A stretch of DNA of 64,000 nt from Pantoea vagans (lineage in GTDB: Bacteria; Pseudomonadota; Gammaproteobacteria; Enterobacterales; Enterobacteriaceae): contig NZ_CP038853.1 in assembly GCF_004792415.1 (NCBI RefSeq), forward strand, positions 1,736,001 to 1,800,000, in the 5' to 3' direction. Below the pieces are notes generated by a model. That model was given only the letters and a program-made list of their open reading frames with translations. It was not told where the DNA came from and made no database searches. This document shows, in pieces, positions 7,905 through 16,559 of this stretch (position 1 is the stretch's first letter; every line of letters starts with the position of its first letter). A program made the position numbers and the translations under genes.

Positions 7905-8762
7905 ATGAATCCCAGGGAAAATATTGTCAGCCAGTTCAGTGCATTGTCGCCTGAGTTGCAACGTGCTGCCGAGTTCTCACTCCAGAATACGAATCAGCTG
8001 GTGGTGCAATCCATGCGTGCTTTTGCCACAGAAGCGGGAGTGAAGCCTGCCACGCTGCTGCGCCTGGCACAGCGCCTGGGCTATGAGGGCTGGGGTGAAC
8101 TTAAAGACGCGTTTATTGACGATATAGGTCTGCGCGATGATACCTACGTATCCAAAGCTGAAAAGCTGATCGCAAAACCAACCCAACCTCAGCTCTACGA
8201 AGAGGTCTTTCAGGCGCATCAGGCTAACCTTGCGGCGACGCAACATGAGAATCATCAGAAGATGGATCAGGCTGTCACCCTGCTGGATGCGGCGGAAAAC
8301 GTCTATATCTGTGGATTTCGTGCCAGTTTTCCCATCGCCTGGTCACTGTTTTATATCTATCGATTATTTAACCGCCAGGTTTCATTGATTGATGGCCTGG
8401 CGAGCAATATCGAAGTCTTTACCCGCGAACTGACGGCGCAGGACGCGATTCTGCTGACCAGTTTTGCCCCTTATTCACGCGAATCGCTGACGGTGTTACA
8501 GGCTGCCAGGCAGGCAGGCGCGAAAATCGTCGCCATTACGGATTCGCCGGTTTCCCCTCTGGCGCAGGCCGCCGACTGTACCTTACTCTTCTCGGTAGAG
8601 AGTCCCTCTTTCTTTCCTTCTGTGGTTTCCGGTATGGGGCTGGCCGAATGTCTGCTGGCGATGCTGGTGGCACGTCATGGCCGCGAGGCGGTCAGCAAAA
8701 TCGAAAATGCCGAACGCTACCTGATTGATTCAGGTGCCTATGTGGTGCCTGGCAAACCCTGA
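7905..8762 (+). CDS. MurR/RpiR-family transcriptional regulator
   Basis: A 285-residue protein with two domains. The N-terminal helix-turn-helix of the RpiR family lies at about residues 1-77 (SPELQRAAEFSLQNTNQ, then AFATEAGVKPATLLRLAQRL as recognition region). A SIS domain lies at about residues 125-260, with ENVYICGFRASFPIAWSLFY and ILLTSFAPYSRESL where sugar-phosphate-type ligands normally bind. It is transcribed toward the aminotransferase operon, whose promoter begins 60 nt after its stop, so it is the likely local regulator. The ligand is unknown. RpiR proteins often sense the substrate of the neighbouring pathway, here perhaps an amino-acid derivative. The ATG at 7905 has only a weak ribosome site. 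Confidence 0.85.
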   Translation: MNPRENIVSQFSALSPELQRAAEFSLQNTNQLVVQSMRAFATEAGVKPATLLRLAQRLGYEGWGELKDAFIDDIGLRDDTYVSKAEKLIAKPTQPQLYEEVFQAHQANLAATQHENHQKMDQAVTLLDAAENVYICGFRASFPIAWSLFYIYRLFNRQVSLIDGLASNIEVFTRELTAQDAILLTSFAPYSRESLTVLQAARQAGAKIVAITDSPVSPLAQAADCTLLFSVESPSFFPSVVSGMGLAECLLAMLVARHGREAVSKIENAERYLIDSGAYVVPGKP

Positions 8763-8767
8763 AAGAA

Positions 8768-8850
8768 GATCCATTTGAATCCGTCATAAGAAAATAGAAT
8801 GCATATGTATCATTCTTGCGTTGACGTGATCCAAATGGATCCGGCAAGAT
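8768..8850 (+). promoter_or_regulatory. Promoter and candidate RpiR operators of the aminotransferase/ABC cluster
   Basis: Two related sites flank a promoter-like sequence: GATCCATTTGAATC at 8768-8781 and the better palindrome GATCCAAATGGATC at 8828-8841. The second lies between a TTGACG -35 (8821-8826) and a CAAGAT -10-like hexamer (8845-8850, 18-nt spacing). Between them is AGAATG-N9-CATTCT (8796-8816). An operator overlapping the promoter spacer suggests repression. The assignment to the upstream regulator is inferred from proximity. Confidence 0.5.
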
Positions 8851-8890
8851 GCGCTGAGTTATCGCAGCGTATTCAGGAGCAGGACCCAGC

Positions 8891-10219
8891 ATGAGCCATA
8901 TCATTCACCGCAGTCTGCGCAGCACGCCCGCCGTTGCAACCGGCGCACACGGATCGTACATCTTTGATGCACAGGGAAAACAGTATCTGGATGCCTGCGG
9001 AGGCGCTGCGGTTTCCTGCTTAGGTCACGCGCATCCTGACGTGCTGGCTGCGATGCATCGCCAGATCGACCAGCTCGCCTATGCACATACCGGTTTTTTT
9101 ACCAGTGACACGGTTGAACAACTCGCGGAACATCTGACCCGCCATGCGCCTGGCGATCTCAATTATGCCTATTTCGTTTCGGGTGGTTCCGAAGCCGTAG
9201 AAACGGCGCTGAAGCTGGCCCGGCAATATTTCGTTGAAATCGGTCAGCCGTCCCGTACTCGCTTTATTGCCCGCCAGCAGAGTTACCACGGTAATACGCT
9301 GGGTGCGCTGGCGGTGGGGGGCAACGAATGGCGTCGTCGCCAGTTTGCCCCGCTGTTAATCGACGTGATCCGCGTTTCTGCCTGTAATGAATATCGCGAC
9401 CGCCGTGCTGATGAAACACAGCAGCAATATACGCAGCGCCTGCTGAATGAGCTGGAGCAGGCGATTATTGATGCCGGCCCGGAGACGATCATCGGTTTTT
9501 GCGCAGAGACAGTCGTAGGCGCGACCACCGGCGCAACGCCGCCTACACCGGGTTACTTCAAAGGCGTGCGCGCCCTGTGTGATAAGTACGGCCTGCTCTA
9601 TATTGCGGATGAAGTGATGTGCGGCATGGGACGTACCGGAACGCTTTACGCGTTTGAACAGGATGAGGTGGTGCCGGATCTGGTGACCATCGCCAAAGGG
9701 CTGGGGGGTGGCTACCAGCCTATCGGTGCGGTACTGGCGAGCGAAAAAATTGTCTCCGCTCTGCAGGCGGGCAGCGGACTGTTCCAGCATGGTCATACCT
9801 ATATCTGCCACGCAACGGCGGCATCGGCCGCTTTGGCGGTGCAGCAGGTCATTAACCGCGACAATTTATTAGCAGTCGTGAAACAGCAGGGGGATTACCT
9901 GCAACGTGCGCTGCGCGATCGGCTGGGCGAGCTGCCACAGGTCGGTGACACCCGCGGGCGCGGCCTGTTCGCCGGGGTTGAACTGGTTCGTGATAAAGCC
10001 AGCAAAACGCCGTTCGATCCGGCGCTGAAACTGCACGCCAGAATTAAAGCTAATTGTATGGCACGGGGTCTGATGGTTTATCCCATGGGCGGAACGATTG
10101 ACGGGCAATACGGCGATCACATTCTGATTGCACCACCCTTTATCATCACGACAGCACAGCTTGATTTTGTGGTGGAAACGCTGGAGCAGGTGATTCGTGA
10201 AGAGACGGCCAGCTTATGA
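8891..10219 (+). CDS. Class III PLP-dependent aminotransferase
   Basis: A 442-residue fold-type I aminotransferase of class III (omega-amino acid:pyruvate/GABA group). Visible are the phosphate-binding SGGSEA (about residues 97-102), SYHGNTLGAL (131-140), the cofactor-ring Asp240 in YIADEVMCGMGRTG, and the Schiff-base Lys269 in TIAKGLGGGY. The C-terminal domain has the GRGLFAGVE motif. Such enzymes move the terminal amino group of omega-amino acids or polyamines to pyruvate or 2-oxoglutarate in the cytoplasm. The start is supported by AGGA 6 nt before the ATG. The stop overlaps the next gene by 4 nt, so both are in one operon. The exact substrate is not predictable. Confidence 0.88.
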   Translation: MSHIIHRSLRSTPAVATGAHGSYIFDAQGKQYLDACGGAAVSCLGHAHPDVLAAMHRQIDQLAYAHTGFFTSDTVEQLAEHLTRHAPGDLNYAYFVSGGSEAVETALKLARQYFVEIGQPSRTRFIARQQSYHGNTLGALAVGGNEWRRRQFAPLLIDVIRVSACNEYRDRRADETQQQYTQRLLNELEQAIIDAGPETIIGFCAETVVGATTGATPPTPGYFKGVRALCDKYGLLYIADEVMCGMGRTGTLYAFEQDEVVPDLVTIAKGLGGGYQPIGAVLASEKIVSALQAGSGLFQHGHTYICHATAASAALAVQQVINRDNLLAVVKQQGDYLQRALRDRLGELPQVGDTRGRGLFAGVELVRDKASKTPFDPALKLHARIKANCMARGLMVYPMGGTIDGQYGDHILIAPPFIITTAQLDFVVETLEQVIREETASL

Positions 10220-10770
10220 TTAACCGTCTGCCGCCGCTGGCGCATCACGAATGGGACGATCAGCAACGTCCGCTCGCAGAAGAGATCATTAACGGGCCGC
10301 GCGGCGCGCTGCTGCCACCGTTTGAGCCGTTGCTACGCAGCCCTGAGCTGATGGCACACGCACAGCGCATGGGGGAATATCTGCGGTATCGCAGTGCGCT
10401 GGGACAGCGTTTATCAGAGCTGGCCATTCTGATGACCGCCCGGCACTGGTCACAGCCGGTAGAATGGGCAATCCATGCGCCGATAGCGCGCGAGAAGGGC
10501 ATTACTGCGGCCGCCGTGCAGGCGATCAATGAAAAGCGCCCGCCGGAAGACCTCGAACCCGATGAGTGGGTGATTTATCACTTCTGCCAGCAGCTGCACC
10601 AGCAGCAGAAAGTCAGCGACGCTACCTGGCAGCAGGCCATCGATTTGTGGGGCGAGAAGGGCGTGGTGGATCTGATTGGCATTAACGGCTATTACAGTTT
10701 TCTCTCAATGATCATGAACGGCGCACAGACGCCGGTGCCCGACACGCAGGATCATATTATTCCTGAATAA
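10216..10770 (+). CDS. Carboxymuconolactone decarboxylase (CMD)-like protein
   Basis: A 184-residue all-alpha protein of the CMD/AhpD superfamily. The core GEYLRYRSALGQRLSELAILMTARHW (abbreviated) is followed by VEWAIHAPIAREKGI, matching the E-W-x-x-H pattern of CMD domains. The CxxC redox pair of AhpD peroxidases is absent, so a lyase-like or binding role is more likely than peroxidase activity. It overlaps the aminotransferase by 4 nt and precedes the transporter genes by 128 nt. Similar proteins often sit in catabolic clusters without a proven reaction, so none is assigned. Confidence 0.75.
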   Translation: MINRLPPLAHHEWDDQQRPLAEEIINGPRGALLPPFEPLLRSPELMAHAQRMGEYLRYRSALGQRLSELAILMTARHWSQPVEWAIHAPIAREKGITAAAVQAINEKRPPEDLEPDEWVIYHFCQQLHQQQKVSDATWQQAIDLWGEKGVVDLIGINGYYSFLSMIMNGAQTPVPDTQDHIIPE

Positions 10771-10835
10771 GTCATCGTTTAATCCGGGCGCAGCCTGATA
10801 CGCCCTGCATTTCAAATAAATTCTGTTCAGTCATT

Positions 10836-10854
10836 CCGGCGATAACCTCGCCGG
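10836..10854 (+). other. Intercistronic hairpin before the ABC transporter genes
   Basis: CCGGCGA and TCGCCGG form a perfect 7-bp stem with a TAACC loop. No T run follows, so it is more likely a processing or mRNA-stabilising element between the enzyme genes and the binding-protein gene than a terminator. Confidence 0.45.
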
Positions 10855-10898
10855 ATGATATTCACTGTACGCTATTTCACCGACGCCGGGGGTTAGAT

Positions 10899-11651
10899 AT
10901 GTCTGGATTATTCTCTAAATTAAAAGTCTCATTGGTATTAGTTGCCTGCTCAGCCAGTTTTATTACTACTGCTCAGGATAAACTGATGGTAGGTGTGGAT
11001 ACCGCATTTGTGCCCTTTGAATTTAAACAGGGCGATAAGTATGTGGGCTTCGATATTGACTTGTGGAATGCTATCGCTAAAAAGATGAACGTCAGCTATG
11101 AATTACGCCCGATGGATTTTGGTGGCTTAATTCCAGGGCTGCAGTCCCGTAATCTGGATGTTGCGATGGCTGGTATTACGATTACCGATGCGCGGAAACA
11201 GGTCGTTGATTTCAGTGACGGCTATTACAATGCGGATTTACTGATGGCGGTAAAAAGCAGTGATACCGCGATCAAAAAATTCAGCGATTTAGCCGGTAAG
11301 AAAGTGGGCCTGAAACAGGGCACCGCGGCGGCCAGCTTTATGAAGAGCAAATATAAAGCCGACTATGTTGAGTTTCCTAACATCGATAACGCTTATCTCG
11401 ATTTGCAGGCGGGTAATCTTGACGCGGTAGTGCATGATTCGCCGAACGTACTCTATTACGTGAAAAAGGCGGGCAATGGCAAAGTGAAATCCACAGGTGA
11501 GACAGACAGCATTCTGCCGCAGCAGTACGGGTTCGCGATGCAAAAGAACAGCAGCCTGACGCCGAAAGTTAACGCTGCATTGCAGGCGCTGCGTGCGGAT
11601 GGCACCTACGACAAAATCTATGTTAAGTGGTTTGCGAAACAGCCGAAATAA
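10899..11651 (+). CDS. Amino-acid ABC transporter periplasmic binding protein, GlnH-like
   Basis: A 250-residue protein with an N-terminal signal peptide (FSKLKVSLVLVACSASFITT, cleavage near residue 25). The mature part is close to E. coli GlnH: VDTAFVPFEFKQGDKYVGFD, DVAMAGITITDARKQVVDFS, FPNIDNAYLDLQAGNLDAVV and TYDKIYVKWF are easily recognised. It binds a polar amino acid or derivative in the periplasm and delivers it to the permease encoded downstream. Its position among an aminotransferase and an amidohydrolase suggests a specialised paralogue rather than the housekeeping glutamine system. The ligand is therefore left open. The gene has its own GGGGG ribosome site. Confidence 0.85.
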   Translation: MSGLFSKLKVSLVLVACSASFITTAQDKLMVGVDTAFVPFEFKQGDKYVGFDIDLWNAIAKKMNVSYELRPMDFGGLIPGLQSRNLDVAMAGITITDARKQVVDFSDGYYNADLLMAVKSSDTAIKKFSDLAGKKVGLKQGTAAASFMKSKYKADYVEFPNIDNAYLDLQAGNLDAVVHDSPNVLYYVKKAGNGKVKSTGETDSILPQQYGFAMQKNSSLTPKVNAALQALRADGTYDKIYVKWFAKQPK

Positions 11652-11702
11652 TTCAGACAGGTCGGCACAGTCCGACCTCATTTCGCCTTAATGGATCGAA
11701 CT

Positions 11703-12359
11703 ATGAATTTTGACAGTAAATATATCTGGGAATCCCTGCCGTTATTATTGCAGGGTTTGCAACTGACGCTGATTATTTCATTATCGGGTTTGCTGGGTGG
11801 TTTCGTAATCGGTCTGCTGGCCGGAACCTGTCGCGTATTAGGTGGGCGAATAACTAAAACGCTGTCGCTGATTTTCGTTGAGTTAATTCGCGGCACGCCA
11901 ATTATGGTGCAGGTGATGTTTATCTACTTTGCCCTGCCGGTGGTTATTCCTATTCGTATTGATCCCATTACAGCGGCGATTGTGACCATTGTGATTAATT
12001 CCGGTGCCTATATCGCCGAGATTACGCGCGGTGCGATCCTCTCTATCAATAAAGGATTTAAAGAGGCGAGTCTTGCTATGGGATTATCGCAGCGCAGCAC
12101 CCTGTGGCATGTGATTATGCCGCTGGCACTGCGGCGTATGATCCCCGCGCTGGGCAACCAGTGGATCATCAGTATTAAAGATACGTCGCTATTTATTGTT
12201 ATCGGTGTCGCGGAGCTAACCCGTCAGGGACAGGAGATTATTGCCGGTAATTTCCGCGCACTGGAGGTCTGGACCGCCGTCGCGATGATTTATCTGCTGG
12301 TGACGCTCTGCCTGAGTTTCCTGCTGAAGCAACTGGAAAAAAGGATCCACATTCTATGA
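11703..12359 (+). CDS. Amino-acid ABC transporter permease, GlnP-like
   Basis: A 218-residue inner-membrane permease. The start at 11703 gives [18 protein letters not shown], which aligns with the GlnP N-terminus; an in-frame ATG at 11691 would add four residues but lacks that match. Several membrane helices are visible. The EAA loop reads [20 protein letters not shown], and the family motifs [15 protein letters not shown] and [17 protein letters not shown] are present. It forms the channel of the importer and docks with the ATPase encoded next, whose ATG overlaps its stop by 4 nt. Confidence 0.87.
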   Translation: MNFDSKYIWESLPLLLQGLQLTLIISLSGLLGGFVIGLLAGTCRVLGGRITKTLSLIFVELIRGTPIMVQVMFIYFALPVVIPIRIDPITAAIVTIVINSGAYIAEITRGAILSINKGFKEASLAMGLSQRSTLWHVIMPLALRRMIPALGNQWIISIKDTSLFIVIGVAELTRQGQEIIAGNFRALEVWTAVAMIYLLVTLCLSFLLKQLEKRIHIL

Positions 12360-13084
12360 GCATGGTTGAATTTAATGCTGTGTCGAAAAATTTTGGCGCG
12401 ACGCAGGTCCTGCACGATATCAATCTGAAGATAGAGGCGGGCGAAGTGGTAGTGATCATCGGGCCGTCGGGATCGGGTAAATCAACGCTGCTGCGCTGTA
12501 TTAACAAGCTGGAAGACATCTCTTCCGGAACGCTGCTGGTGGCGGGCAAGCACATCACCGATCCGCATGCGAATGAATGCGACATCCGCCGCGAGGCGGG
12601 CATGGTGTTCCAGCAGTTTCACCTGTTTCCTCACCTGACCGCGCTGGAAAATGTGATGTTTGGCCCTGTCCGCGTGCGCAGGCAGAGCAAAGCGGCGGCC
12701 CGCGAACAGGCGCTGGCCTTGCTGGACCGGGTCGGCCTGCGTGAACGTGCCAGTCATTACCCCGCAGAACTCTCTGGTGGACAGCAGCAGCGTGTGGCGA
12801 TTGCGCGCGCACTGGCGGTAAAACCCAAAATGATGCTGTTTGATGAACCCACCTCTGCGCTGGATCCCGAACTGCGTCATGAGGTGCTGAAAGTGATGCG
12901 CTCGCTCGCCGAAGAGGGCATGACGATGGTGATTGTGACTCACGAGATTGGTTTTGCCCGGGATGTGGCCTCAAGACTCATCTTTATTGATGGCGGGACC
13001 ATTGCTGAAGATGGCTCACCTGATAAGCTGCTTAACGACAGCACGAATCCGCGCCTTAAAGAATTCCTGCAACACGTCTCCTGA
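12356..13084 (+). CDS. Amino-acid ABC transporter ATP-binding protein, GlnQ-like
   Basis: A 242-residue ATPase with every motif intact: Walker [10 protein letters not shown] (about residues 37-45), Q-loop in [19 protein letters not shown], signature [15 protein letters not shown], Walker [15 protein letters not shown] and switch THEIGFA. It resembles GlnQ along its whole length, to the final EFLQHVS. It powers import of the ligand captured by the GlnH-like protein. An alternative start two codons later (12362) would match GlnQ more exactly. The C45 gene follows within 6-21 nt, depending on its start, in the same transcription unit. Confidence 0.88.
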   Translation: MSMVEFNAVSKNFGATQVLHDINLKIEAGEVVVIIGPSGSGKSTLLRCINKLEDISSGTLLVAGKHITDPHANECDIRREAGMVFQQFHLFPHLTALENVMFGPVRVRRQSKAAAREQALALLDRVGLRERASHYPAELSGGQQQRVAIARALAVKPKMMLFDEPTSALDPELRHEVLKVMRSLAEEGMTMVIVTHEIGFARDVASRLIFIDGGTIAEDGSPDKLLNDSTNPRLKEFLQHVS

Positions 13085-13089
13085 AAGAA

Positions 13090-14127
13090 GTGAATGACAG
13101 CACAATGAAAAAAATTGCAATCAGTGGTTCGGCGTTTGAAATCGGTCAGCAGCTCGGCGAATTTGGCCGGGAGGCGTGGCATCAGAAACTGACGCACATC
13201 GCGCTGTGGCAAACGGTCACGGCCATGAAACACACGGAACAGACTCAGCGCATGCGCGCGCAGGTTCAGGCTGACTTCCCGCAAATCTGGCTTGAGCTGG
13301 AAGGGCTGGCCAGCGGTTTGCAGGCATCCATTGACGACGTGTTTGCATGGAACTGCCGGGGCGATCTGGTGCGTTCTACCTCAGACGGCTGCACCACGGT
13401 GGCCGGGCAACGCCGCGATGGGGCGTTGGTCATTGCGCACAATGAAGATGGTTTTCCGCAGCTACGGGGTGACTGTGCAGTGGTTCGTGTGCTGCCGGAT
13501 CAGGGCATCGGGTTCACCAGCTTTGCCTACCCGGGTTCGATTTGCGGCCATACGTTTGCCGTCAATGACCGTGGGGTGGTGAACACGGTGAATAACATTC
13601 GTGCCGTGCATCGTCCGGCTGGCCTGCCGCGCCAGATTCTGGCGCGTGCAGCGCTGAATGCAGCCACGCTTGATGAGGCGATTGCGCTACTGACGACGTC
13701 GCCGCGCGCAGGCGCTTTTCATCATACGCTGGGGCAGCGGGGCGATAGCCGACTGTTCAGCGTTGAAGCGACCGGTACAGGTTGTTCTGTCACGCAGCTG
13801 TCCGGCCTCTTTGTGCATGCTAACCATCTTATCCATCCGCAACTTACTGCGACTGAGCAGGTGATCACCGACAGCTCTGCTTCACGCCAGCAGCGTCTGG
13901 ATGTGTGGCTGAAAGGAGATCCAGCATTTGATGGTGACGCTGCAAAAGCCATTCTGTCTGATCAGCATGATGTGGTATTGCCCATCTACCGGCTCTCTCC
14001 GCAGGATCCCGACGAAGAGAATACGCTGGCAACGGCTATCTTCACGCTGGAATCACAACAGGTTGAGTGGCAGGTGTTCACGCTGGATCGCGGACAGGCC
14101 GTTTTGCAGGATGTGGTTAGTGAATAA
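13090..14127 (+). CDS. C45-family autoproteolytic amidohydrolase/acyltransferase
   Basis: A 345-residue protein of the N-terminal-nucleophile C45 family, which includes penicillin acyl-CoA:isopenicillin N acyltransferase. The precursor segment ends at Gly100, and Cys101 in SDGCTTVAGQRRDGALV is the expected self-cleavage point and nucleophile. Downstream are the family motifs AHNEDGFP, FAYPGSICGHTFAVNDRGV and RQILARAALNAATLDEAI. There is no signal peptide, so it acts in the cytoplasm on imported substrate. It may cleave or transfer an acyl-amide bond; the true substrate is unknown. The GTG at 13090 has AAAGAAG just upstream; an ATG at 13105 is the alternative start. It is the last gene of the cluster, before a strong terminator. 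Confidence 0.83.
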   Translation: MNDSTMKKIAISGSAFEIGQQLGEFGREAWHQKLTHIALWQTVTAMKHTEQTQRMRAQVQADFPQIWLELEGLASGLQASIDDVFAWNCRGDLVRSTSDGCTTVAGQRRDGALVIAHNEDGFPQLRGDCAVVRVLPDQGIGFTSFAYPGSICGHTFAVNDRGVVNTVNNIRAVHRPAGLPRQILARAALNAATLDEAIALLTTSPRAGAFHHTLGQRGDSRLFSVEATGTGCSVTQLSGLFVHANHLIHPQLTATEQVITDSSASRQQRLDVWLKGDPAFDGDAAKAILSDQHDVVLPIYRLSPQDPDEENTLATAIFTLESQQVEWQVFTLDRGQAVLQDVVSE

Positions 14128-14170
14128 ATAACCCAGACCTGGCGAGAGGATCGCCGAAGGAAAACGTTAT

Positions 14171-14193
14171 AAACCCGCTCAGGCGGGTTTTTT
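14171..14193 (+). terminator. Rho-independent terminator of the C45 cluster
   Basis: CCCGC (14174-14178) pairs with GCGGG (14183-14187) within AAACCCGCTCAGGCGGGTTT, followed by six T residues. It closes the operon 44 nt after the C45 stop codon. The remaining 245 nt before the next gene show no further clear element. Confidence 0.85.
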
Positions 14194-14438
14194 ATCGCCA
14201 GCGGATGAACGGCTATGCGCCGCGTCTGCTTCCTGTTGCCGGCTGTCAGCCTTCACGTACAGGCGTTTTTAATTGTCATCCAGGACTTTTATCAAAAGCC
14301 GCAACACAATCTGCACGCTATCCGTTACGCTGCCACAGCCGATGTCTGTCATGAGAGGTTGAGTTAAATCGTCCCGGATTTCCGCTGTTCATCCCCGCAG
14401 CGTTTACACTGAAAGCAACGTCGCCTGGAATTTACCCT

Positions 14439-15287
14439 ATGAAACGCAATCAGATTCTTACTTTAAGCCTGATACTGACCGTACTGTGCAGCGGCAACGC
14501 TGCGGCCAGCGCATGCCGCGCTGACAACGCCGCCGTGGTCAACAGCAACACCCTGATTTTGCTGGGGGGCAATGCGAAAGGCGCAGTGAAGCAGGTGATT
14601 GCAGGTGAATTTGGCAAAGATGTGAATTCGCAAAAGCGGGTGCTGGGTCAGTTTGACGCCTGTGGCGATCTGACGGTGGCTGACGTCAGCTACGACAAAA
14701 GTGAACGTAACGTGATCCTCAGCATGGAGCAACATATCGCCAGGGTACAGGGCGGCTGGGTGGCGGAATATGCGTATCTGGTCAAAGTGCTGAAAGAGGG
14801 CAAAGAAGTCGTTGTTGATAACCGGCAGGGGACGATTAACTGGCAGAAAGGCCAGCATGGCAATATTACCAGCGCCTCCGACAGGTTTACCAGCATGGGT
14901 AAAACCGGCTTTACCGACACCACCTATCGTTACGATCGCCAGCTACGGCTTGAGAAGAGTGTGGCACGTGGCAGCGATCCGCTGACTAACGGCGAGTTCC
15001 ATTACCACTGGAATCCAAAGGGGCTGGTGACGCGCACCACCTCCGCCCGGGGAACTGACGAATACACCTACGATCCCCAATGGCGTGAAGTGCGGCTCAA
15101 CGGCACGGCGACCACACCGCTGAGCACCATCCGCTCGGTTGATGAGTGTCAGTCCTGGGATGAGGTCGGCAACTGTACCCTGAGCTATCTGCATGAAACC
15201 GAAATCTTCACGCGTGGCACCATCGAGCGCCATCTCAGTTCCGCCTACAAATATGAGTACTGGGACCAGCCTGCGGCAGAAGAGTAA
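14439..15287 (+). CDS. Exported protein of unknown function
   Basis: A 282-residue protein with a clear signal peptide (MKRNQILTLSLILTVLCSGN, cleavage after about residue 24) and no lipobox. The mature region is polar and beta-rich. The second half has aromatic-rich, repeat-like turns such as TTYRYDRQLRLEKS, FHYHWNPKGLVTRTT and YTYDPQWREVRL, which recall YD-type repeats without matching them fully. Several cysteines (two near the N-terminus, two near 235-245) could form disulfides in the periplasm. It stands alone, convergent with gldA, with which it shares a terminator. I do not recognise the family. Confidence 0.7.
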   Translation: MKRNQILTLSLILTVLCSGNAAASACRADNAAVVNSNTLILLGGNAKGAVKQVIAGEFGKDVNSQKRVLGQFDACGDLTVADVSYDKSERNVILSMEQHIARVQGGWVAEYAYLVKVLKEGKEVVVDNRQGTINWQKGQHGNITSASDRFTSMGKTGFTDTTYRYDRQLRLEKSVARGSDPLTNGEFHYHWNPKGLVTRTTSARGTDEYTYDPQWREVRLNGTATTPLSTIRSVDECQSWDEVGNCTLSYLHETEIFTRGTIERHLSSAYKYEYWDQPAAEE

Positions 15288-15311
15288 CAGGCGATCGAAT
15301 GATCGCCTGTT
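15286..15311. terminator. Bidirectional terminator between convergent genes
   Basis: AACAGGCGATC (15286-15296) and GATCGCCTGTT (15301-15311) make a perfect 11-bp stem with a GAAT loop. It lies between the stop codons of the exported protein gene and gldA and can serve both. Confidence 0.75.
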
Positions 15312-15317
15312 GGCGGC

Positions 15318-16415
15318 TTATTTCACCGTCTGACTAAAAGCATCCAGCGCCAGCAGGGCGTTGGCGATATCCTCAGGTGACAGATGAGGATTAAGGTTTT
15401 TCAGCGTATCACCCTCACTGTTCGCCAGTGCCCCGACTTTCACCAGATTTTCCCAGCTTTCATTCTCCAGATGCATTTCACGCAGCGTGGTCGGCATGTT
15501 GATGCTGCGATAGAAACGGATATAGCGCGCAATTTCCTCATCCGACCGCTGCTCCAGCACCATCTGCGTCAGTGTGCCATAGGCGACTTTTTCGCCGTGG
15601 GTCAGATGGTGGATATCGCCATCGATTGCGGTAAAACCATTGTGAATAGCGTGTGCAGCTGCCAGCCCGCCGTTTTCGAAGCCCAGCCCCGAGAGCAGCG
15701 TGTTCGCCTCAACCACAGCTTCCACGGCGGGCGTGACCCGTTTTTCGGTAACGGCGATATAGGCGCTGTACCCCCACTTAAGCAGTGTTTCTTCGCAGGC
15801 GCGGGCAATCGCCAGTCCGGCAAGGGTCGGATCGCCGCTGACCATGGATTTAGCATGGGACCGCGCCACGGCCTGCGCTTCAACCCAGGTGGCCAGGCCA
15901 TCGGCAATGCCGGAGGCAAAGAGCCGTGCAGGCGCACTGGCGCAGACTGCGGTATCCACCAGCACCAGATCGGGATTTTTGCTGTAGAAGCGATAGCTCT
16001 CAAATACGCCGCTGTCAGAGTAAATCACCGACAGCGCGCTACAGGGGGCATCGGTGGAGGCAATGGTCGGCACGATGGCTACCGGCTGTTTAAGTTCGTC
16101 CGCCACCGCCTTGACCGTGTCCAGCGTTTTGCCGCCGCCCAGCCCGACCACCACGTTACAGCCCTGACTCTTCGCCAGCGCACTGAGACGGGTGATCTCA
16201 TTACTGGAGGCTTCGCCATTAAACTGCTGCCAGCTGAATTTCACCCCGGCGGACTGCAGCGTCTGTTGCGCCCGTTCGCCAATCAGTTTCCAGACAACCT
16301 CATCTGCCACCAGAAAAGCCTGATCGCCCAGCTCAGTCAGGTACGTGCCCAGCTCATCCAGTACACCGGCGCCCTGCACATATTTACGGGGTGATGAAAA
16401 AATAAATTTACTCAT
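15318..16415 (-). CDS. gldA: Glycerol dehydrogenase
   Basis: A 365-residue iron/zinc-type polyol dehydrogenase that follows E. coli GldA along its length. The nucleotide-binding GLGGGKTLDTVKAVAD, the PTIASTDAPCSALSVIYSD segment, and the metal ligands (Asp in ASGIADGLATW, His in AAHAIHNGF and in THGEKVAYG) are present. It oxidises glycerol to dihydroxyacetone with NAD, or runs in reverse on hydroxyacetone/methylglyoxal products. The start at 16415 has AAGGAG 8 nt upstream; a GTG two codons earlier is less likely. It is a monocistronic minus-strand gene, so no pathway context helps to refine the substrate. Confidence 0.88.
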   Translation of the reverse strand: MSKFIFSSPRKYVQGAGVLDELGTYLTELGDQAFLVADEVVWKLIGERAQQTLQSAGVKFSWQQFNGEASSNEITRLSALAKSQGCNVVVGLGGGKTLDTVKAVADELKQPVAIVPTIASTDAPCSALSVIYSDSGVFESYRFYSKNPDLVLVDTAVCASAPARLFASGIADGLATWVEAQAVARSHAKSMVSGDPTLAGLAIARACEETLLKWGYSAYIAVTEKRVTPAVEAVVEANTLLSGLGFENGGLAAAHAIHNGFTAIDGDIHHLTHGEKVAYGTLTQMVLEQRSDEEIARYIRFYRSINMPTTLREMHLENESWENLVKVGALANSEGDTLKNLNPHLSPEDIANALLALDAFSQTVK

Positions 16416-16559
16416 AATCACATCTCCTTAATATGAATGGTTCGACCCGATCCAGCCTGGCACAATCCGCTCAGCGTGGCAGGCGATCCCGCATATGACC
16501 GCGCCATGGGCTGTTAAGCTGCCTGAACACCCCTTGCTCAGAGATAACGGAGAATCATC

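Noticed and set aside
10899..13084. The GlnHPQ-like genes as the housekeeping glutamine operon
   Set aside because: They resemble glnHPQ strongly, but lie in one cluster with an aminotransferase and a C45 enzyme; I therefore gave no gln symbols. A search for a second glnHPQ elsewhere would settle this.
15384..16394. 336-codon plus-strand ORF opposite gldA
   Set aside because: Long open frame produced by GC-rich codon use of gldA on the other strand; the Cys/His-rich translation has no family look.
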